From contig NZ_BMXP01000001.1 in assembly GCF_014651815.1 (NCBI RefSeq), forward strand, positions 592,495 to 656,494: DNA of 64,000 nucleotides, given 5' to 3'. Positions within the stretch are counted from its first letter, which is position 1. Every line of letters starts with the position of its first letter. The translations under genes were made by a program, and so were the position numbers. The notes under the pieces are model-generated. The model was not told the origin of the DNA and ran no database searches. It saw only the letters and a program-made list of their open reading frames with translations. Below, piece after piece: positions 29,143-38,963 of the stretch. Origin of the DNA: Alteromonas halophila (GTDB lineage Bacteria; Pseudomonadota; Gammaproteobacteria; Enterobacterales; Alteromonadaceae).

Positions 29143-29163
29143 ATTAGAATATCTAATCCTAAT
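29143..29163. promoter_or_regulatory. Cluster of GcvA-type CTAAT sites upstream of gcvA
   Basis: ATTAG (29143-29147), CTAAT (29153-29157) and CTAAT (29159-29163) lie 36-56 bp before gcvA. CTAAT is the published core of GcvA binding sites in E. coli, so negative autoregulation is plausible. Confidence 0.55.
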
Positions 29164-29198
29164 GTCATGTGAAATTCATAAACCAGTCAGGTCTGTTC

Positions 29199-30098
29199 AT
29201 GCAACGTCGATTACCCCCGCTTAATGCCCTGAAAGCCTTTGAAGCTGCGGCGCGTCACTTAAGCTTTACGCGTGCTGCTGATGAACTGTTTGTCACCCAG
29301 GCGGCGGTCAGTCACCAGATTAAAGCACTCGAAGATTTCTTATCCATGAAGTTGTTTATTCGCCGCAACCGCACGCTGCTGCTTACCGAAGAAGGTCAGG
29401 CGTATTTTCTGGAACTGAAGGATATCTTCAAAAATCTGGCGGAGGCGACCGACCGGCTGCTCGCCAAGGGCAGTAAAGGGGCTATTACGGTCGCTATGCC
29501 GCCCAGCTTTGCCAGTCAGTGGCTGGTGCCCAGAATCAGTCAGTTCAGTCTTGCACATCCGGATATTGATGTGCGGATCAAAGCTGTCGACTTTGATGAA
29601 GGCTTTCTTGAAGATGACATTGATGTTGCGATTTATTATGGGCGAGGGCGCTGGAGCGGACTTCAGGCTGACAAACTGCATCGCGAATTTCTAACACCGT
29701 TATGTGCACCTGGATTATTGAGCGGCCCAAAACCGCTAATGCAGCTTAACGATCTTCGTCACCACACTTTACTGCATGATTTAAGTCGGTCGGCCTGGAA
29801 AACCTGGCTGAAGCAGGTAGGCGTAATCGGTGTCAACGTGAACCAGGGGCCGGTATTCAGTCATTCCATGCTGGTCTTGCAGGCTGCCGCACTGGGTCAG
29901 GGGATTGCGCTGGGCAATACCATTCTGGCTCGACCTGAAATTGACGCAGGCCGGCTGGTGATGCCGTTTGAGGAAAAAGTGGAAAGCCGTGATGCTTTTT
30001 ATCTGGTGTGTGATGAATCGCGCGCAGATTTAGGTAAAATTACGGCCTTTCGAGAATGGATAATGGCTTTGGTAGAGGAGGAACAGGACGATGTTTGA
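29199..30098 (+). CDS. gcvA: Glycine cleavage system regulator GcvA (LysR family)
   Basis: 299 aa, nearly collinear with E. coli GcvA: RLPPLNALKAFEAAARHLSF, HTH ELFVTQAAVSHQIKALEDF, effector domain with WLVPRIS, DVAIYYGRG and QGPVFSHS. ATG 29199 has AGG 8 nt upstream; GTG 29169 would add 10 residues not in the family. It begins gcvA-hydrolase-ygdD-rlmM, like E. coli gcvA-ygdD-rlmM. Confidence 0.95.
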   Translation: MQRRLPPLNALKAFEAAARHLSFTRAADELFVTQAAVSHQIKALEDFLSMKLFIRRNRTLLLTEEGQAYFLELKDIFKNLAEATDRLLAKGSKGAITVAMPPSFASQWLVPRISQFSLAHPDIDVRIKAVDFDEGFLEDDIDVAIYYGRGRWSGLQADKLHREFLTPLCAPGLLSGPKPLMQLNDLRHHTLLHDLSRSAWKTWLKQVGVIGVNVNQGPVFSHSMLVLQAAALGQGIALGNTILARPEIDAGRLVMPFEEKVESRDAFYLVCDESRADLGKITAFREWIMALVEEEQDDV

Positions 30099-30732
30099 TA
30101 TCCAGCGGGTGCACGTAAAAGAACCGCACACCCCTGTCGCACGCCTTATTCTGGCCCACGGCGCAGGCGCCGGGATGGAGCATGAGTTTATGCAGCAACT
30201 TGCTGCAGCTTTGGCCGCTAACGGCATTGAAGTGATCCTGTTTAACTTTCCCTATATGCAGACGATGAAAGCCGAAGATAAACGCCGGCCACCCAATAAA
30301 GCGCCCGTGCTGATGTCTCACTTCAGCGAGCTGGTTGCTCAGATTGGTAGTGAATCCCCTGCGCTACCAACACTGATAGGCGGGAAATCAATGGGCGGAC
30401 GAATAGCCACCATGGTTGCCAATGACACCGATTGTGTGGGTGTCATCGCATTTGGTTACCCGTTTCACCCACCGGGCAAGCCTGAGAAAACACGGACATC
30501 ACACCTGCCAGAGCTTAAGGTACCGCTGTGCGTAATTCAGGGAGAGCGCGATACCTTCGGCACTCAGCAGGATGTTGAGTCTTATACGTTTAATGACAGC
30601 ACTACTTGCCACTTTCTCGCAGACGGCGACCATAGTTTTAAGCCACGCAAGGCGAGTGGTTATACGCAGCAGCAACACATTGATGAGGCGGCAGCGCTGA
30701 GCGCTGCCTTTGTACAAAGGAGCGTAGTGTGA
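30091..30732 (+). CDS. Alpha/beta hydrolase, KANL3/Tex30 (dienelactone-hydrolase-like) family
   Basis: 213 aa with oxyanion loop ILAHGAGAGMEHEF, nucleophile elbow GGKSMGGRIA (Ser near 101) and C-terminal His in ADGDHSFKP. Start overlaps gcvA by 8 bp and the end overlaps ygdD, so it is part of the operon. Substrate unknown. Confidence 0.87.
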   Translation: MFDIQRVHVKEPHTPVARLILAHGAGAGMEHEFMQQLAAALAANGIEVILFNFPYMQTMKAEDKRRPPNKAPVLMSHFSELVAQIGSESPALPTLIGGKSMGGRIATMVANDTDCVGVIAFGYPFHPPGKPEKTRTSHLPELKVPLCVIQGERDTFGTQQDVESYTFNDSTTCHFLADGDHSFKPRKASGYTQQQHIDEAAALSAAFVQRSVV

Positions 30733-31100
30733 AAGGGCTGCTGTTGTTTGGCGTTTGCAGTGCGCTTGCTGGCGTGATCTTGGGAGCGTTTGCGGCCCAT
30801 GGTCTGAGGGATGTTCTTAGTACATCGATGCAGTCAACCTTCGAAACCGGTGTGCGGTATCAGATGTATCATGCACTCGCATTGCTGGCCCTGCCTGGAT
30901 TGTCAGCGCATGCTGACAGCCGGTATCTGGTAAGGGGCGGAAGGTTGTTTGTGGCCGGTACGCTGCTGTTTAGTGGCAGCCTGTATTTATTAGCGACGCT
31001 GAACCTGACCGTATTGGGCCCGGTGACCCCGGCAGGCGGTTTGTGTTTTATAGTCGGCTGGCTTTTTGTGTTGGTAGCAGTGTGGCGGGGTAAACAATAA
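30729..31100 (+). CDS. ygdD: DUF423 inner-membrane protein YgdD
   Basis: 123 aa, four membrane segments, GTG start overlapping the preceding stop. Signature GAFAAHGLRD and FETGVRYQMYHALALL are typical of DUF423. It lies directly before rlmM with a 1-bp overlap, as in E. coli. Confidence 0.92.
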   Translation: MKGLLLFGVCSALAGVILGAFAAHGLRDVLSTSMQSTFETGVRYQMYHALALLALPGLSAHADSRYLVRGGRLFVAGTLLFSGSLYLLATLNLTVLGPVTPAGGLCFIVGWLFVLVAVWRGKQ

Positions 31101-32176
31101 TGGCCAGTGTTCTGGCGTATTGTCGTGCCGGTTATGAAAATGACACGGCAAATGAGCTGACAACCTGGTTGGCCGAGAAAGGTGTTTATGGTTATCCCAT
31201 GTTCAGGCCGGGCGACGCCTATGTGCTTTTTCATCAATACGATACCACCGACAACAGCGCTGCTGAACCTGCGCTTGAGGTAAACAAGGTTATCTTTGCC
31301 AGGCAGTTAATTCATGTGATTAAACACCTGTCTGAGCTGGACCGGGAAGATCGGATAGGCCCCATCCTTGACGCGCTCAAGACAGCAACGCTGCCATTTA
31401 ATAAAGCCGGGGATATTGTGATCGAGTACCCGGATACCGAGGAGGGGAAAAATCTGGCGAAATTTTGCCGGAAGTTTCTGGTACCGCTCAGACAGACGCT
31501 GCGCAAGCACGGGCTGCTCAGCAAACAGGAAAACCACGCGAAGCCGCGTCTGCATATCTTCTTTACTGACTTCGATAATTGTCACCTGGGCTATTCGTTA
31601 CCGGCCGAAGCCAGTGAGTTTGCAATGGGGATTTGCCGTTTACGCTTTCCGTCCGATGCGCCAAGCCGGTCAACCCTAAAGCTTGAAGAGGCGCTGTTAA
31701 GCATGTTGAATGACAGCCAGCGACAACGCGTCTGTCGTCGTTCAGGCCGTGCAGTTGATTTGGGGGCCTGCCCCGGAGGCTGGACCTATCAGTTGGTTCA
31801 GCGTGAAATGTTTGTTGAGGCGGTGGACAACGGCAGTATTGATGAGACACTCATGTCCACAGGGCAGATAGAACATTTTGCTGCAGATGGTTTTAGCTAT
31901 CGCCCACAAATGGGGCGTGTCGACCTGCTGGTCTGTGATATGATAGAAAAGCCTGATCGGGTGGCAGACCTTATGGGGGACTGGCTGGTCAGGGACTGGT
32001 GCGATCATGCCGTGTTTAATCTCAAACTTCCCATGAAGAAGCGTTTTGAGACCGTGACGCAGGCGCTGGACGCGCTACATGAGAAGTTGCGTAAGCTACA
32101 TGACACATTTTATATACGGGCCCGGCATTTGTATCATGACCGGGACGAGGTCACCGTTGTCGTTGTCCGTAATTAG
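31100..32176 (+). CDS. rlmM: 23S rRNA C2498 2'-O-ribose methyltransferase
   Basis: 358 aa with an N-terminal THUMP-like domain and C-terminal Rossmann methyltransferase (AVDLGACPGGWTYQLV near 220; catalytic Lys in NLKLPMKKRF near 310). Ends gcvA-hydrolase-ygdD-rlmM. Confidence 0.95.
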   Translation: MASVLAYCRAGYENDTANELTTWLAEKGVYGYPMFRPGDAYVLFHQYDTTDNSAAEPALEVNKVIFARQLIHVIKHLSELDREDRIGPILDALKTATLPFNKAGDIVIEYPDTEEGKNLAKFCRKFLVPLRQTLRKHGLLSKQENHAKPRLHIFFTDFDNCHLGYSLPAEASEFAMGICRLRFPSDAPSRSTLKLEEALLSMLNDSQRQRVCRRSGRAVDLGACPGGWTYQLVQREMFVEAVDNGSIDETLMSTGQIEHFAADGFSYRPQMGRVDLLVCDMIEKPDRVADLMGDWLVRDWCDHAVFNLKLPMKKRFETVTQALDALHEKLRKLHDTFYIRARHLYHDRDEVTVVVVRN

Positions 32177-32328
32177 CACGGCAACAAATTGACTGTATAT
32201 CTTTAATGAATCAGTAATATCACGTAAGCGACTGAATATGTTGCTTATTTTATCTTGAACGCGCGGGTGCGTTGGGCGAAATTTATACTTTCTGCACAAA
32301 AGGGTGTAAATCTGGTGCAAAGATCCTT

Positions 32329-32334
32329 TATAAT
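32329..32334 (+). promoter_or_regulatory. -10 element upstream of fusA paralogue
   Basis: TATAAT followed by the GC-rich CCCGCCG, 39 bp before the ATG; the -35 is poor. The discriminator suggests growth-rate or stringent control. Confidence 0.55.
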
Positions 32335-32373
32335 CCCGCCGTTTTTTTACTTCGAACCAACAAAAGTGAACTA

Positions 32374-34458
32374 ATGGCAGACTTATCTCAATACAGAAAT
32401 ATTGGTATTTTCGCCCACGTTGATGCGGGAAAAACCACGACAACAGAACGAATTTTGAAACTGACCGGTAAAATCCACAAGACCGGTGAGGTACACGATG
32501 GTGAGTCAACAACTGACTTTATGGATCAGGAAGCAGAGCGTGGCATCACGATCCAGTCAGCGGCGACCACGTGTTTCTGGAAAGATCACCGTATGAACAT
32601 CATCGATACGCCAGGACACGTTGACTTCACGGTTGAAGTTTACCGCTCACTGAAAGTCCTTGATGGTGGTATTGGTGTATTCTGTGGTTCTGGCGGTGTT
32701 GAGCCTCAGTCAGAAACCAACTGGCGTTATGCTAACGAGTCAGGCGTTGCCCGTTTGATCTTCGTAAACAAGCTGGACCGTATGGGTGCAGACTTCTACC
32801 GTGTAATCGGTCAAATCAAGAAAGTACTGGGCGCCAAGCCGCTGGTTATGACGCTGCCAATCGGTATCGAAGACCAGTTCAACGGAATCGTTGACGTACT
32901 TGAAGAAAAAGCCTACATCTGGGACGAAACCGGTCTGCCAGAGAACTTCGAAGTATGCGATGTTCCTGAAGACATGAAAGATAAAGTTGCTGAGTACCGT
33001 GAAGATCTGATCGAAACTGCGGTAGAAATGGACGACGATCTGATGATGGCGTATATGGATGGTGACATGCCGTCTATCGAAGACATCAAGCGTTGTATCC
33101 GTAAAGGTACCCGCGATCTTGAATTCTTCCCAACATTCTGTGGTTCTGCCTTTAAAAACAAAGGTGTTCAGCTGGTACTGGACGGTGTTATCGAATACCT
33201 GCCTAACCCAACTGAAGTTATCCCTCAGCCACTGACTGATGAAGAAACCGGTGAACCTACTGGTGAAGTCGCGACCGTCTCTAAAGACGAGCCGTTCCGT
33301 GCACTGGCGTTCAAAATTATGGACGACCGTTTCGGTGCTCTGACCTTCATCCGCGTATACTCTGGTGTACTGAATAAAGGTGACACAGTACTGAACAGTG
33401 CGACAGGCAAAACTGAGCGTATCGGCCGTATGGTGGAAATGCACGCCAACGACCGTACTGAGCTGACTACTGCACATGCTGGTGACATCCTGGCGGTTGT
33501 CGGTATGAAGAACGTACAGACAGGTCACACGCTGTGTGCAACCAGCGCACCTTGTACGCTTGAGCCAATGATCTTCCCTGATCCGGTAATCTCAATTGCG
33601 GTTAAGCCTAAAGATAAAGGCGCAACTGAGAAGATGGGTATCGCAATCGGTAAACTGGTTGCAGAAGATCCGTCATTCCAGGTTGAGACTGACGAAGATT
33701 CAGGCGAAACCATCCTGAAAGGCATGGGCGAACTGCACCTGGATATCAAAGTAGACATCCTGAAGCGTACTTACGGCGTAGAGCTGGAAGTTGGACAGCC
33801 ACAGGTTGCCTACCGTGAGACAATCACGCAGGAAATCGAAGACAGCTACACGCACAAGAAGCAGTCTGGTGGTTCTGGTCAGTTCGGTAAAATTGATTAC
33901 CGTATCAAGCCAGGCGAAACCAACTCAGGCTTCACCTTCGAGTCTACGGTTGTTGGTGGTAACGTACCAAAAGAATTCTTCCCGGCCATCGAGAAAGGCT
34001 TTAAAGGCATGATGGAAGAAGGTCCACTGGCAGGCTACCCTGTACTGGACGTTGAAATTGAACTGTTCGACGGTGGCTTCCACGCGGTTGACTCTTCTGC
34101 CGTTGCGTTCGAAATTGCTGCCAAAGGTGCATACCGTCAGTCTATGCCAAAAGCAGGTCCTCAGCTTCTTGAGCCTGTGATGAAGGTTGACGTGTTCTCA
34201 CCAGAAGATCACGTTGGTGATGTAATTGGTGACCTGAACCGTCGTCGTGGCATGATCAAAGATCAGGAAGCAGGCGCAACTGGCGTACGCATCAAAGCAG
34301 ACGTACCTCTGTCTGAGATGTTCGGGTACATTGGTCACCTGCGTACCATGACATCTGGTCGTGGTCAGTTCTCAATGGAATTCAGCCACTACGCTGCATG
34401 TCCGCAGAACGTTGCTGACAAAGTGATTGAAGAAACCAAAGCACGTAACAGCAAGTAA
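32374..34458 (+). CDS. fusA: Elongation factor G, stand-alone second copy (EF-G2 type)
   Basis: 694 aa GTPase driving ribosomal translocation and/or recycling. G1 is [11 protein letters not shown] (residues 16-26), G3 [13 protein letters not shown]4 NKLDRMG; domains II-V follow. It is outside the str operon, next to rlmM, matching the Vibrio EF-G2 arrangement. Codon use is strongly biased to GGT, CGT, CTG and GAA, unlike rlmM, implying high expression. ATG 32374 is family-consistent. It has its own promoter and terminator. Confidence 0.95.
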   Translation: MADLSQYRNIGIFAHVDAGKTTTTERILKLTGKIHKTGEVHDGESTTDFMDQEAERGITIQSAATTCFWKDHRMNIIDTPGHVDFTVEVYRSLKVLDGGIGVFCGSGGVEPQSETNWRYANESGVARLIFVNKLDRMGADFYRVIGQIKKVLGAKPLVMTLPIGIEDQFNGIVDVLEEKAYIWDETGLPENFEVCDVPEDMKDKVAEYREDLIETAVEMDDDLMMAYMDGDMPSIEDIKRCIRKGTRDLEFFPTFCGSAFKNKGVQLVLDGVIEYLPNPTEVIPQPLTDEETGEPTGEVATVSKDEPFRALAFKIMDDRFGALTFIRVYSGVLNKGDTVLNSATGKTERIGRMVEMHANDRTELTTAHAGDILAVVGMKNVQTGHTLCATSAPCTLEPMIFPDPVISIAVKPKDKGATEKMGIAIGKLVAEDPSFQVETDEDSGETILKGMGELHLDIKVDILKRTYGVELEVGQPQVAYRETITQEIEDSYTHKKQSGGSGQFGKIDYRIKPGETNSGFTFESTVVGGNVPKEFFPAIEKGFKGMMEEGPLAGYPVLDVEIELFDGGFHAVDSSAVAFEIAAKGAYRQSMPKAGPQLLEPVMKVDVFSPEDHVGDVIGDLNRRRGMIKDQEAGATGVRIKADVPLSEMFGYIGHLRTMTSGRGQFSMEFSHYAACPQNVADKVIEETKARNSK

Positions 34459-34475
34459 GCGTTACGCATGTTGAT

Positions 34476-34503
34476 AAAAACCCGCCACCCGGCGGGTTTT
34501 TTT
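34476..34503 (+). terminator. Intrinsic terminator of the fusA paralogue
   Basis: AAAAACCCGCC, loop ACCC, GGCGGGTTTTTTT; a strong stem and seven T, 20 nt after the stop. Confidence 0.95.
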
Positions 34504-34563
34504 ATGTCAGTAATAACGTCGTGCATGCGTTAGGTCACAGCCTGATGTTATCTGATAACCGGT

Positions 34564-34618
34564 GACACCCACCAATGAAAACCGCCGACACCCACAATTC
34601 AACAATCAAGACACCCAC
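34564..34618. repeat. Three GACACCCAC repeats at 23-bp spacing (REP-like)
   Basis: GACACCCAC occurs at 34564-34572, 34587-34595 and 34610-34618, exactly 23 bp apart and in the same orientation, downstream of the RAYT gene. Inverted copies (GTGGGTGTC) lie on the other side of that gene. The rest of 34504-34811 shows no gene. Confidence 0.75.
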
Positions 34619-34811
34619 TAAGAGCACTAGAAAAAAGTGTCATGGCTTTTCAGAAGGAAATGGCGTTTCTTAAATTTTATAGGCTAAGAAGAGAGGTCGC
34701 TAAGCATCTAAGAATCATTATTTGTAGACAATGAAACAGTTAAGCGCTTTGAGGGCAGCTCGAATCTGGCGCAGTATAAACCTGGTTAATGAGAATGGGG
34801 TTGGTTGTTTA

Positions 34812-35759
34812 TCAGGCTGAACTGATGCCTCGCCTTAGTTCAAACCGCCGGTGTGCCAGTGTGAGACTTACTGAAGTGGAGAAGTGTGTCTCTATACTGC
34901 TTGCTAATGACGGCCAGCAAACGGTATCAAGTCCGGTGCGGGCCAGCACAGGCGTAATATCCGGTCTGATAACTCCGGGCTTGTCAGTGTGGGGGATGCG
35001 GCCGGTCATGTCGAGTAGCGTCAGGTAATCCTCTAAATGAAAGGGCAGGGCGTGTGTCTGCTCTTCGGCCAGGCCACTGAAAGGCAGCAGACTGGCAGGC
35101 TGGCGTCCGTGGCGTGCTGCACGGATGCGCCGGCAGATACTGGTGTGGGCAGAGGCCTCCGGCGTATCAGCGATACCGGCGCGTATAGGATTTAAATCGA
35201 CATAGGCCATACAGGCGGCCAGTGATGCCTCGTCCATAAGCGCCTGCGATTTAAACCGGCCTTCCCAGAAACGCCCGGTGCACTCATCTTCCTCGTTGGC
35301 CCGCCGGGCAATCTGCTCATTCAGCGCACGCATAAACCAGCTGATGTCGTACAGCCTGGCCCGGTATACCTCGGCGGTCTGGCGAACCGACTCCAGCTCA
35401 GCCGGGGAGAGTAAAGCGGCCTGTTTCGGACAACAGTATCGCTGCGTCAGGTGTGTGCCGCGAAACACCCGATGCCAGCGACTGAGTATTTCGAAGTGAC
35501 ACCAGGTTTGTGTGGCAGCTTTATCTACCTTGAGTACGACATGGGTGTGGTTACTCATCACTGAGTAGGCACACATAAGCACCGAGAAGGCCTGAACAAG
35601 GACTATCAGACGGTCTTCCACCCACTGACGGCGATGCTCATAGGATTGACCCGATAGCGGATCATGGCCACACAGATAAGCCCGGCGCACACAGCGTGAT
35701 ACACAGTGATAGTAGGGTGTCTCATCCAGACAGATAAGCTCAGAGCGGGGCCGGGCCAT
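34812..35759 (-). CDS. REP-associated tyrosine transposase (RAYT, Y1_Tnp)
   Basis: 315 aa. HUH motif in SNHTHVVLKV (about 70); candidate catalytic Tyr in the VYRARLYDISWFMRALNEQI region; family block TGRFWEGRFKSQAL and AYVDLNPIRAG. RAYTs are domesticated IS200-like single-strand nucleases that mobilise REP repeats. There are no IS ends; instead it is bracketed by inverted copies of GTGGGTGTC. ATG 35759; SD is weak. Confidence 0.9.
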   Translation of the reverse strand: MARPRSELICLDETPYYHCVSRCVRRAYLCGHDPLSGQSYEHRRQWVEDRLIVLVQAFSVLMCAYSVMSNHTHVVLKVDKAATQTWCHFEILSRWHRVFRGTHLTQRYCCPKQAALLSPAELESVRQTAEVYRARLYDISWFMRALNEQIARRANEEDECTGRFWEGRFKSQALMDEASLAACMAYVDLNPIRAGIADTPEASAHTSICRRIRAARHGRQPASLLPFSGLAEEQTHALPFHLEDYLTLLDMTGRIPHTDKPGVIRPDITPVLARTGLDTVCWPSLASSIETHFSTSVSLTLAHRRFELRRGISSA

Positions 35760-35842
35760 GATAATCGGTCATAGTTAAACAGGTTATACCCGTAGCATGG
35801 ACGATGCGGCGGGAAAAATCACCGGGACCTTAGGCCAGAATG

Positions 35843-35851
35843 GTGGGTGTC
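35843..35851 (+). repeat. GTGGGTGTC repeat upstream of RAYT
   Basis: Exact copy of the 9-mer, 84 bp upstream of the RAYT start, opposite in orientation to the downstream trio. Confidence 0.7.
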
Positions 35852-35951
35852 TGTGGGGAACGTCTATATGACGAGTGGTTAGAATAAAGAAACTACTTCT
35901 GTCAGTGTCACTTTCAGAGCTCCTTTGTGAAAAAAGTAAAAAGGTAAAAAG

Positions 35952-35960
35952 GTGGGTGTC
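35952..35960 (+). repeat. GTGGGTGTC repeat next to tgpA 3' end
   Basis: Exact 9-mer 12 bp after the end of tgpA (minus strand), preceded by AAGGTAAAAA tracts. Probably the outer edge of the RAYT-associated segment. Confidence 0.7.
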
Positions 35961-35971
35961 CATATGATTGT

Positions 35972-37990
35972 CTACTTTTTGCGCCGCAGGTTTCTTCTCA
36001 ATTGCTTAAGGCTCTGCTTCATTTCCGAGACCAGTCCACTGGAAGCGCGTTGCCGGTAACTTGCATCTATAAATGCAAGCGTGAGATTTTCGAAACTGGT
36101 TCTGGCCGCCTCTGGTAAGTGAGGTTTGATGCTTTCACAATAGCGTTGCGGGGGCTGGGTGCTTCGTGGTATCCCGGCGTAGGAGGCCACGGCCTCCACA
36201 CCAAGCAGGTATAAGCGTTGGTGCTGTACTATACGTTGGCGTTGCCAGCTTGGTAGAAAATACAATGCCAGCAGTGCGGCAATTAAAAAAAGAACACAAA
36301 CGAAAAGAATCGCCAGTTTTCCTGCAGACAGTTCACCGAGTAGGCGCTTGAATAAGTTACGCTGAGAATGGGCATCAAAACCTAATACCCAACGACTCCA
36401 GAGGTAATCAACGTTAGCAAAGAATCGCCGCAGCTCTGTGAAGCCGGCGCTTTGATACAAGCCATCAAATGCACTTGCGTTGATTGTTTCACCTGACTCT
36501 TCCAGTGCACGTTGTAACCCAAATTCCAGGCGGGCAGGGGCCACCACACTGGTAGGATCGAATCGTACCCAGCCGCGCTCTCCCAGCCAGGCCTCTACCC
36601 AGGCGTGCGCATCGTACTGTCTGACAGTAAACACATTGGGAGAGATTTCTTCACCGCCATGATAGCCAGTAACCATGCGCGCAGGAATATTAGCAAGACG
36701 CAGCAAGTAAGCCATAGTACTGGCGTAGTGACTACAAAAGCCGGCTTGCTTGTCGAACAAAAACATATCCACGGGGTTTGTCTGCATTGGTTCTGGTTCA
36801 AGCGTATAGCGATATACCGGATCAGCGAACCGTTGCATGATTGCCTGCGCATACTCGGCATCAGAGCTGAAGCGCTGGCGTAATTGCGAAGCTAGCGCCT
36901 GGGTTCGGGGATTACCTGATTCAGGTATGCGTAGATTAAGGTTTTTATCGAACCGTGTGTGTCCACTATTGAGTGAGGCCGCTGGATACGAAATAAGCCG
37001 GTATGCGCGCTTACTCATCAGTGGCTCTCTGGCAATTAACTGATAATCATGCCCCTGCCAGATAAGCTCATTGGCAGACTGGCCATCGGGACTGGCAATA
37101 TCAATGCCGTACAACCAGCGTTGTCCGGTTGGTTCTGCAATAACCTGATAGCGAAACGATGTGCCACTTACAGACGGCGAAAATTCATTGCTCTGTTTCT
37201 GAAACTGGGTACGCAAATCCCGCCGTATCTGACTGACTGACCATGTCTTTCCGTCAAAATCCTCGAGTGTAAGTGCCCGCCAATAGCGTTCGCTCGCAGG
37301 TGGCAGGTTTTCATCGAAACTTGCGGTAAACGCCAGTTCAGAGGACTGGCTAAGGCTGGCAATATCACCGGGCGTTACTTGCTCTGATAAGCCGGTGGCG
37401 GTGCTTTTTGCGGTAGGCATTTTCCACAGTGGAGACAGTTGCGGCATGATAAGAAACAACATTACTGCAATCGGTGCGGCCTGAATAAACATCATACCGA
37501 GTAGTCGTAATTGCTTTATAAGTGCCAAAGATGGGGCAAATGCACTTAATAGTGACAATAATGCCAGGCCAAGAAGTACCAGGTACATTGTCAGCGCCGA
37601 AATAGATTGGGCGAAAATAAACCCGCATCCAATTAGAAACAGCATCGCAGTAAATAACTGCAGAAAGTCCTTGCGCCGGGTCATGATCATCAGCTTTAGC
37701 GCACATGCCATGATTAGCAGATTGACCATAGACAGTAACAGACCTAGACTGACACCAAACCAGGCCAGAGCAATCGCGCACAACACGGCCAGCAGGTTGA
37801 TGGTGCGGACGCTGGGCGCGGAGTGATACCAGCCAAGGTACAGGGCGACGCGTACCATCACTGAACAGCCAGCCAGTAGCATAACCCACAGCAGCGCCGG
37901 CTCGGACAGGCTTAATGTGATCAGTGCAAACAGCACTGCAATGGTTAAGCTAGCCTTATGTCCGGCTATCGGTAAGCGTGGCGGGCTCAT
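35972..37990 (-). CDS. tgpA: TgpA-type transglutaminase-like membrane protein (DUF3488)
   Basis: 672 aa with about six N-terminal membrane segments (1-180), a periplasmic transglutaminase core (about 400-480) holding the Cys in GFCSHYASTMAYLLR, His in YDAHAWVEAWL and Asp in RFDPTSV, and a further membrane segment near 560. Last gene of moxR-DUF58-tgpA; the stop/start junction with DUF58 overlaps by 4 bp. In Pseudomonas TgpA is essential; its substrate is unknown. Confidence 0.9.
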   Translation of the reverse strand: MSPPRLPIAGHKASLTIAVLFALITLSLSEPALLWVMLLAGCSVMVRVALYLGWYHSAPSVRTINLLAVLCAIALAWFGVSLGLLLSMVNLLIMACALKLMIMTRRKDFLQLFTAMLFLIGCGFIFAQSISALTMYLVLLGLALLSLLSAFAPSLALIKQLRLLGMMFIQAAPIAVMLFLIMPQLSPLWKMPTAKSTATGLSEQVTPGDIASLSQSSELAFTASFDENLPPASERYWRALTLEDFDGKTWSVSQIRRDLRTQFQKQSNEFSPSVSGTSFRYQVIAEPTGQRWLYGIDIASPDGQSANELIWQGHDYQLIAREPLMSKRAYRLISYPAASLNSGHTRFDKNLNLRIPESGNPRTQALASQLRQRFSSDAEYAQAIMQRFADPVYRYTLEPEPMQTNPVDMFLFDKQAGFCSHYASTMAYLLRLANIPARMVTGYHGGEEISPNVFTVRQYDAHAWVEAWLGERGWVRFDPTSVVAPARLEFGLQRALEESGETINASAFDGLYQSAGFTELRRFFANVDYLWSRWVLGFDAHSQRNLFKRLLGELSAGKLAILFVCVLFLIAALLALYFLPSWQRQRIVQHQRLYLLGVEAVASYAGIPRSTQPPQRYCESIKPHLPEAARTSFENLTLAFIDASYRQRASSGLVSEMKQSLKQLRRNLRRKK

Positions 37991-38961
37991 CGCGGCATCC
38001 TGTCTTCATCGGGGTATACCGCTAGCAGTGAAAGGCAGACGTGACGGTGCTCAGCACCTGATGCAGGCGGTACCACTTTGTCTGGCAGCCTAAGACCAAA
38101 CTGCACAGCTTTATCGGTCAGGTTATCAATCTGATAGGCCAGCTGACTAAGCGCGGTTTCGATATTTTTACCGTCGGCCAGGCACAGGTAACCTGATTCA
38201 CTTTGTTGCTGACTAAATGCTTTACTTACCCAGTCACCACCTTTGGCGACATGCTTCCAGGCCACGCGTTGCAAAGGCTCGCCCAATTCATACTTACGTA
38301 AAGAGTAGAAATCGTCATAGCCTGTTTGCTCGGTTTGCGCGTCGCCCTCGCCACTGACACTCTCCAGTCTGACAGGCGCGGGAATCAACTTAGGATAGAT
38401 AACCAGCGTCTGGTCAAAATCCAGATGACTCCAGCACTTGAAAAGACCAAGCGGATAATTGCTGAACACGGTGACCCGGGGGAGAGAAACAATCCCCCGT
38501 TGTTCAGTGAAGTAGGGAAGGCGAAGTTGCCACTGCCCATCGTCCAAATCGGTGTGCACAACGCCACTTTCAGCCAGCCAGTGGGCATTTAGCAAGCCGT
38601 TGATGTCAGGATGCTTAGTATTCTGTGAAGCTACCTCCAGAACCAGGGTTGCTGGCTGACCTGCAAAAACGGGTTTTATTGGATCGGAGGTTATTTTCAG
38701 CGCTGCCATATTCTGATAGCTGGTAAACAGGTTAACCAGCATCAGCGCGGCCAGAAAATAACACAAAAAAAGCATCAGGTTATTTTGATAGTTGGTGCCC
38801 AGCAAAAACAGACACACACACATAACCAGATAACCCCAGCCAAATATACTGGGAAAAATGAAAATAGATTTCAGGTTAAGGCTGTGCTGACGTGCCGCAG
38901 GAATACGGGCATCAATCCAGCGTTGCCAGCGAGACGAGAGCCTTTGACGAAGCCAGCGCAT
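37987..38961 (-). CDS. DUF58-domain membrane protein
   Basis: 324 aa with two N-terminal membrane segments (about 33-80) and a VWA-like DUF58 region carrying the FYSLRKYELGEPLQRVAWKH signature at about 220-240. It sits between a MoxR ATPase and TgpA, the usual partners. Role in envelope assembly or cofactor insertion is inferred from context. Confidence 0.88.
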   Translation of the reverse strand: MRWLRQRLSSRWQRWIDARIPAARQHSLNLKSIFIFPSIFGWGYLVMCVCLFLLGTNYQNNLMLFLCYFLAALMLVNLFTSYQNMAALKITSDPIKPVFAGQPATLVLEVASQNTKHPDINGLLNAHWLAESGVVHTDLDDGQWQLRLPYFTEQRGIVSLPRVTVFSNYPLGLFKCWSHLDFDQTLVIYPKLIPAPVRLESVSGEGDAQTEQTGYDDFYSLRKYELGEPLQRVAWKHVAKGGDWVSKAFSQQQSESGYLCLADGKNIETALSQLAYQIDNLTDKAVQFGLRLPDKVVPPASGAEHRHVCLSLLAVYPDEDRMPR

Positions 38962-38963
38962 AA

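Noticed and set aside
32740-33528. 262-codon minus-strand frame inside the EF-G gene
   Set aside because: Antisense shadow of a strongly codon-biased gene; the product looks like no known family.
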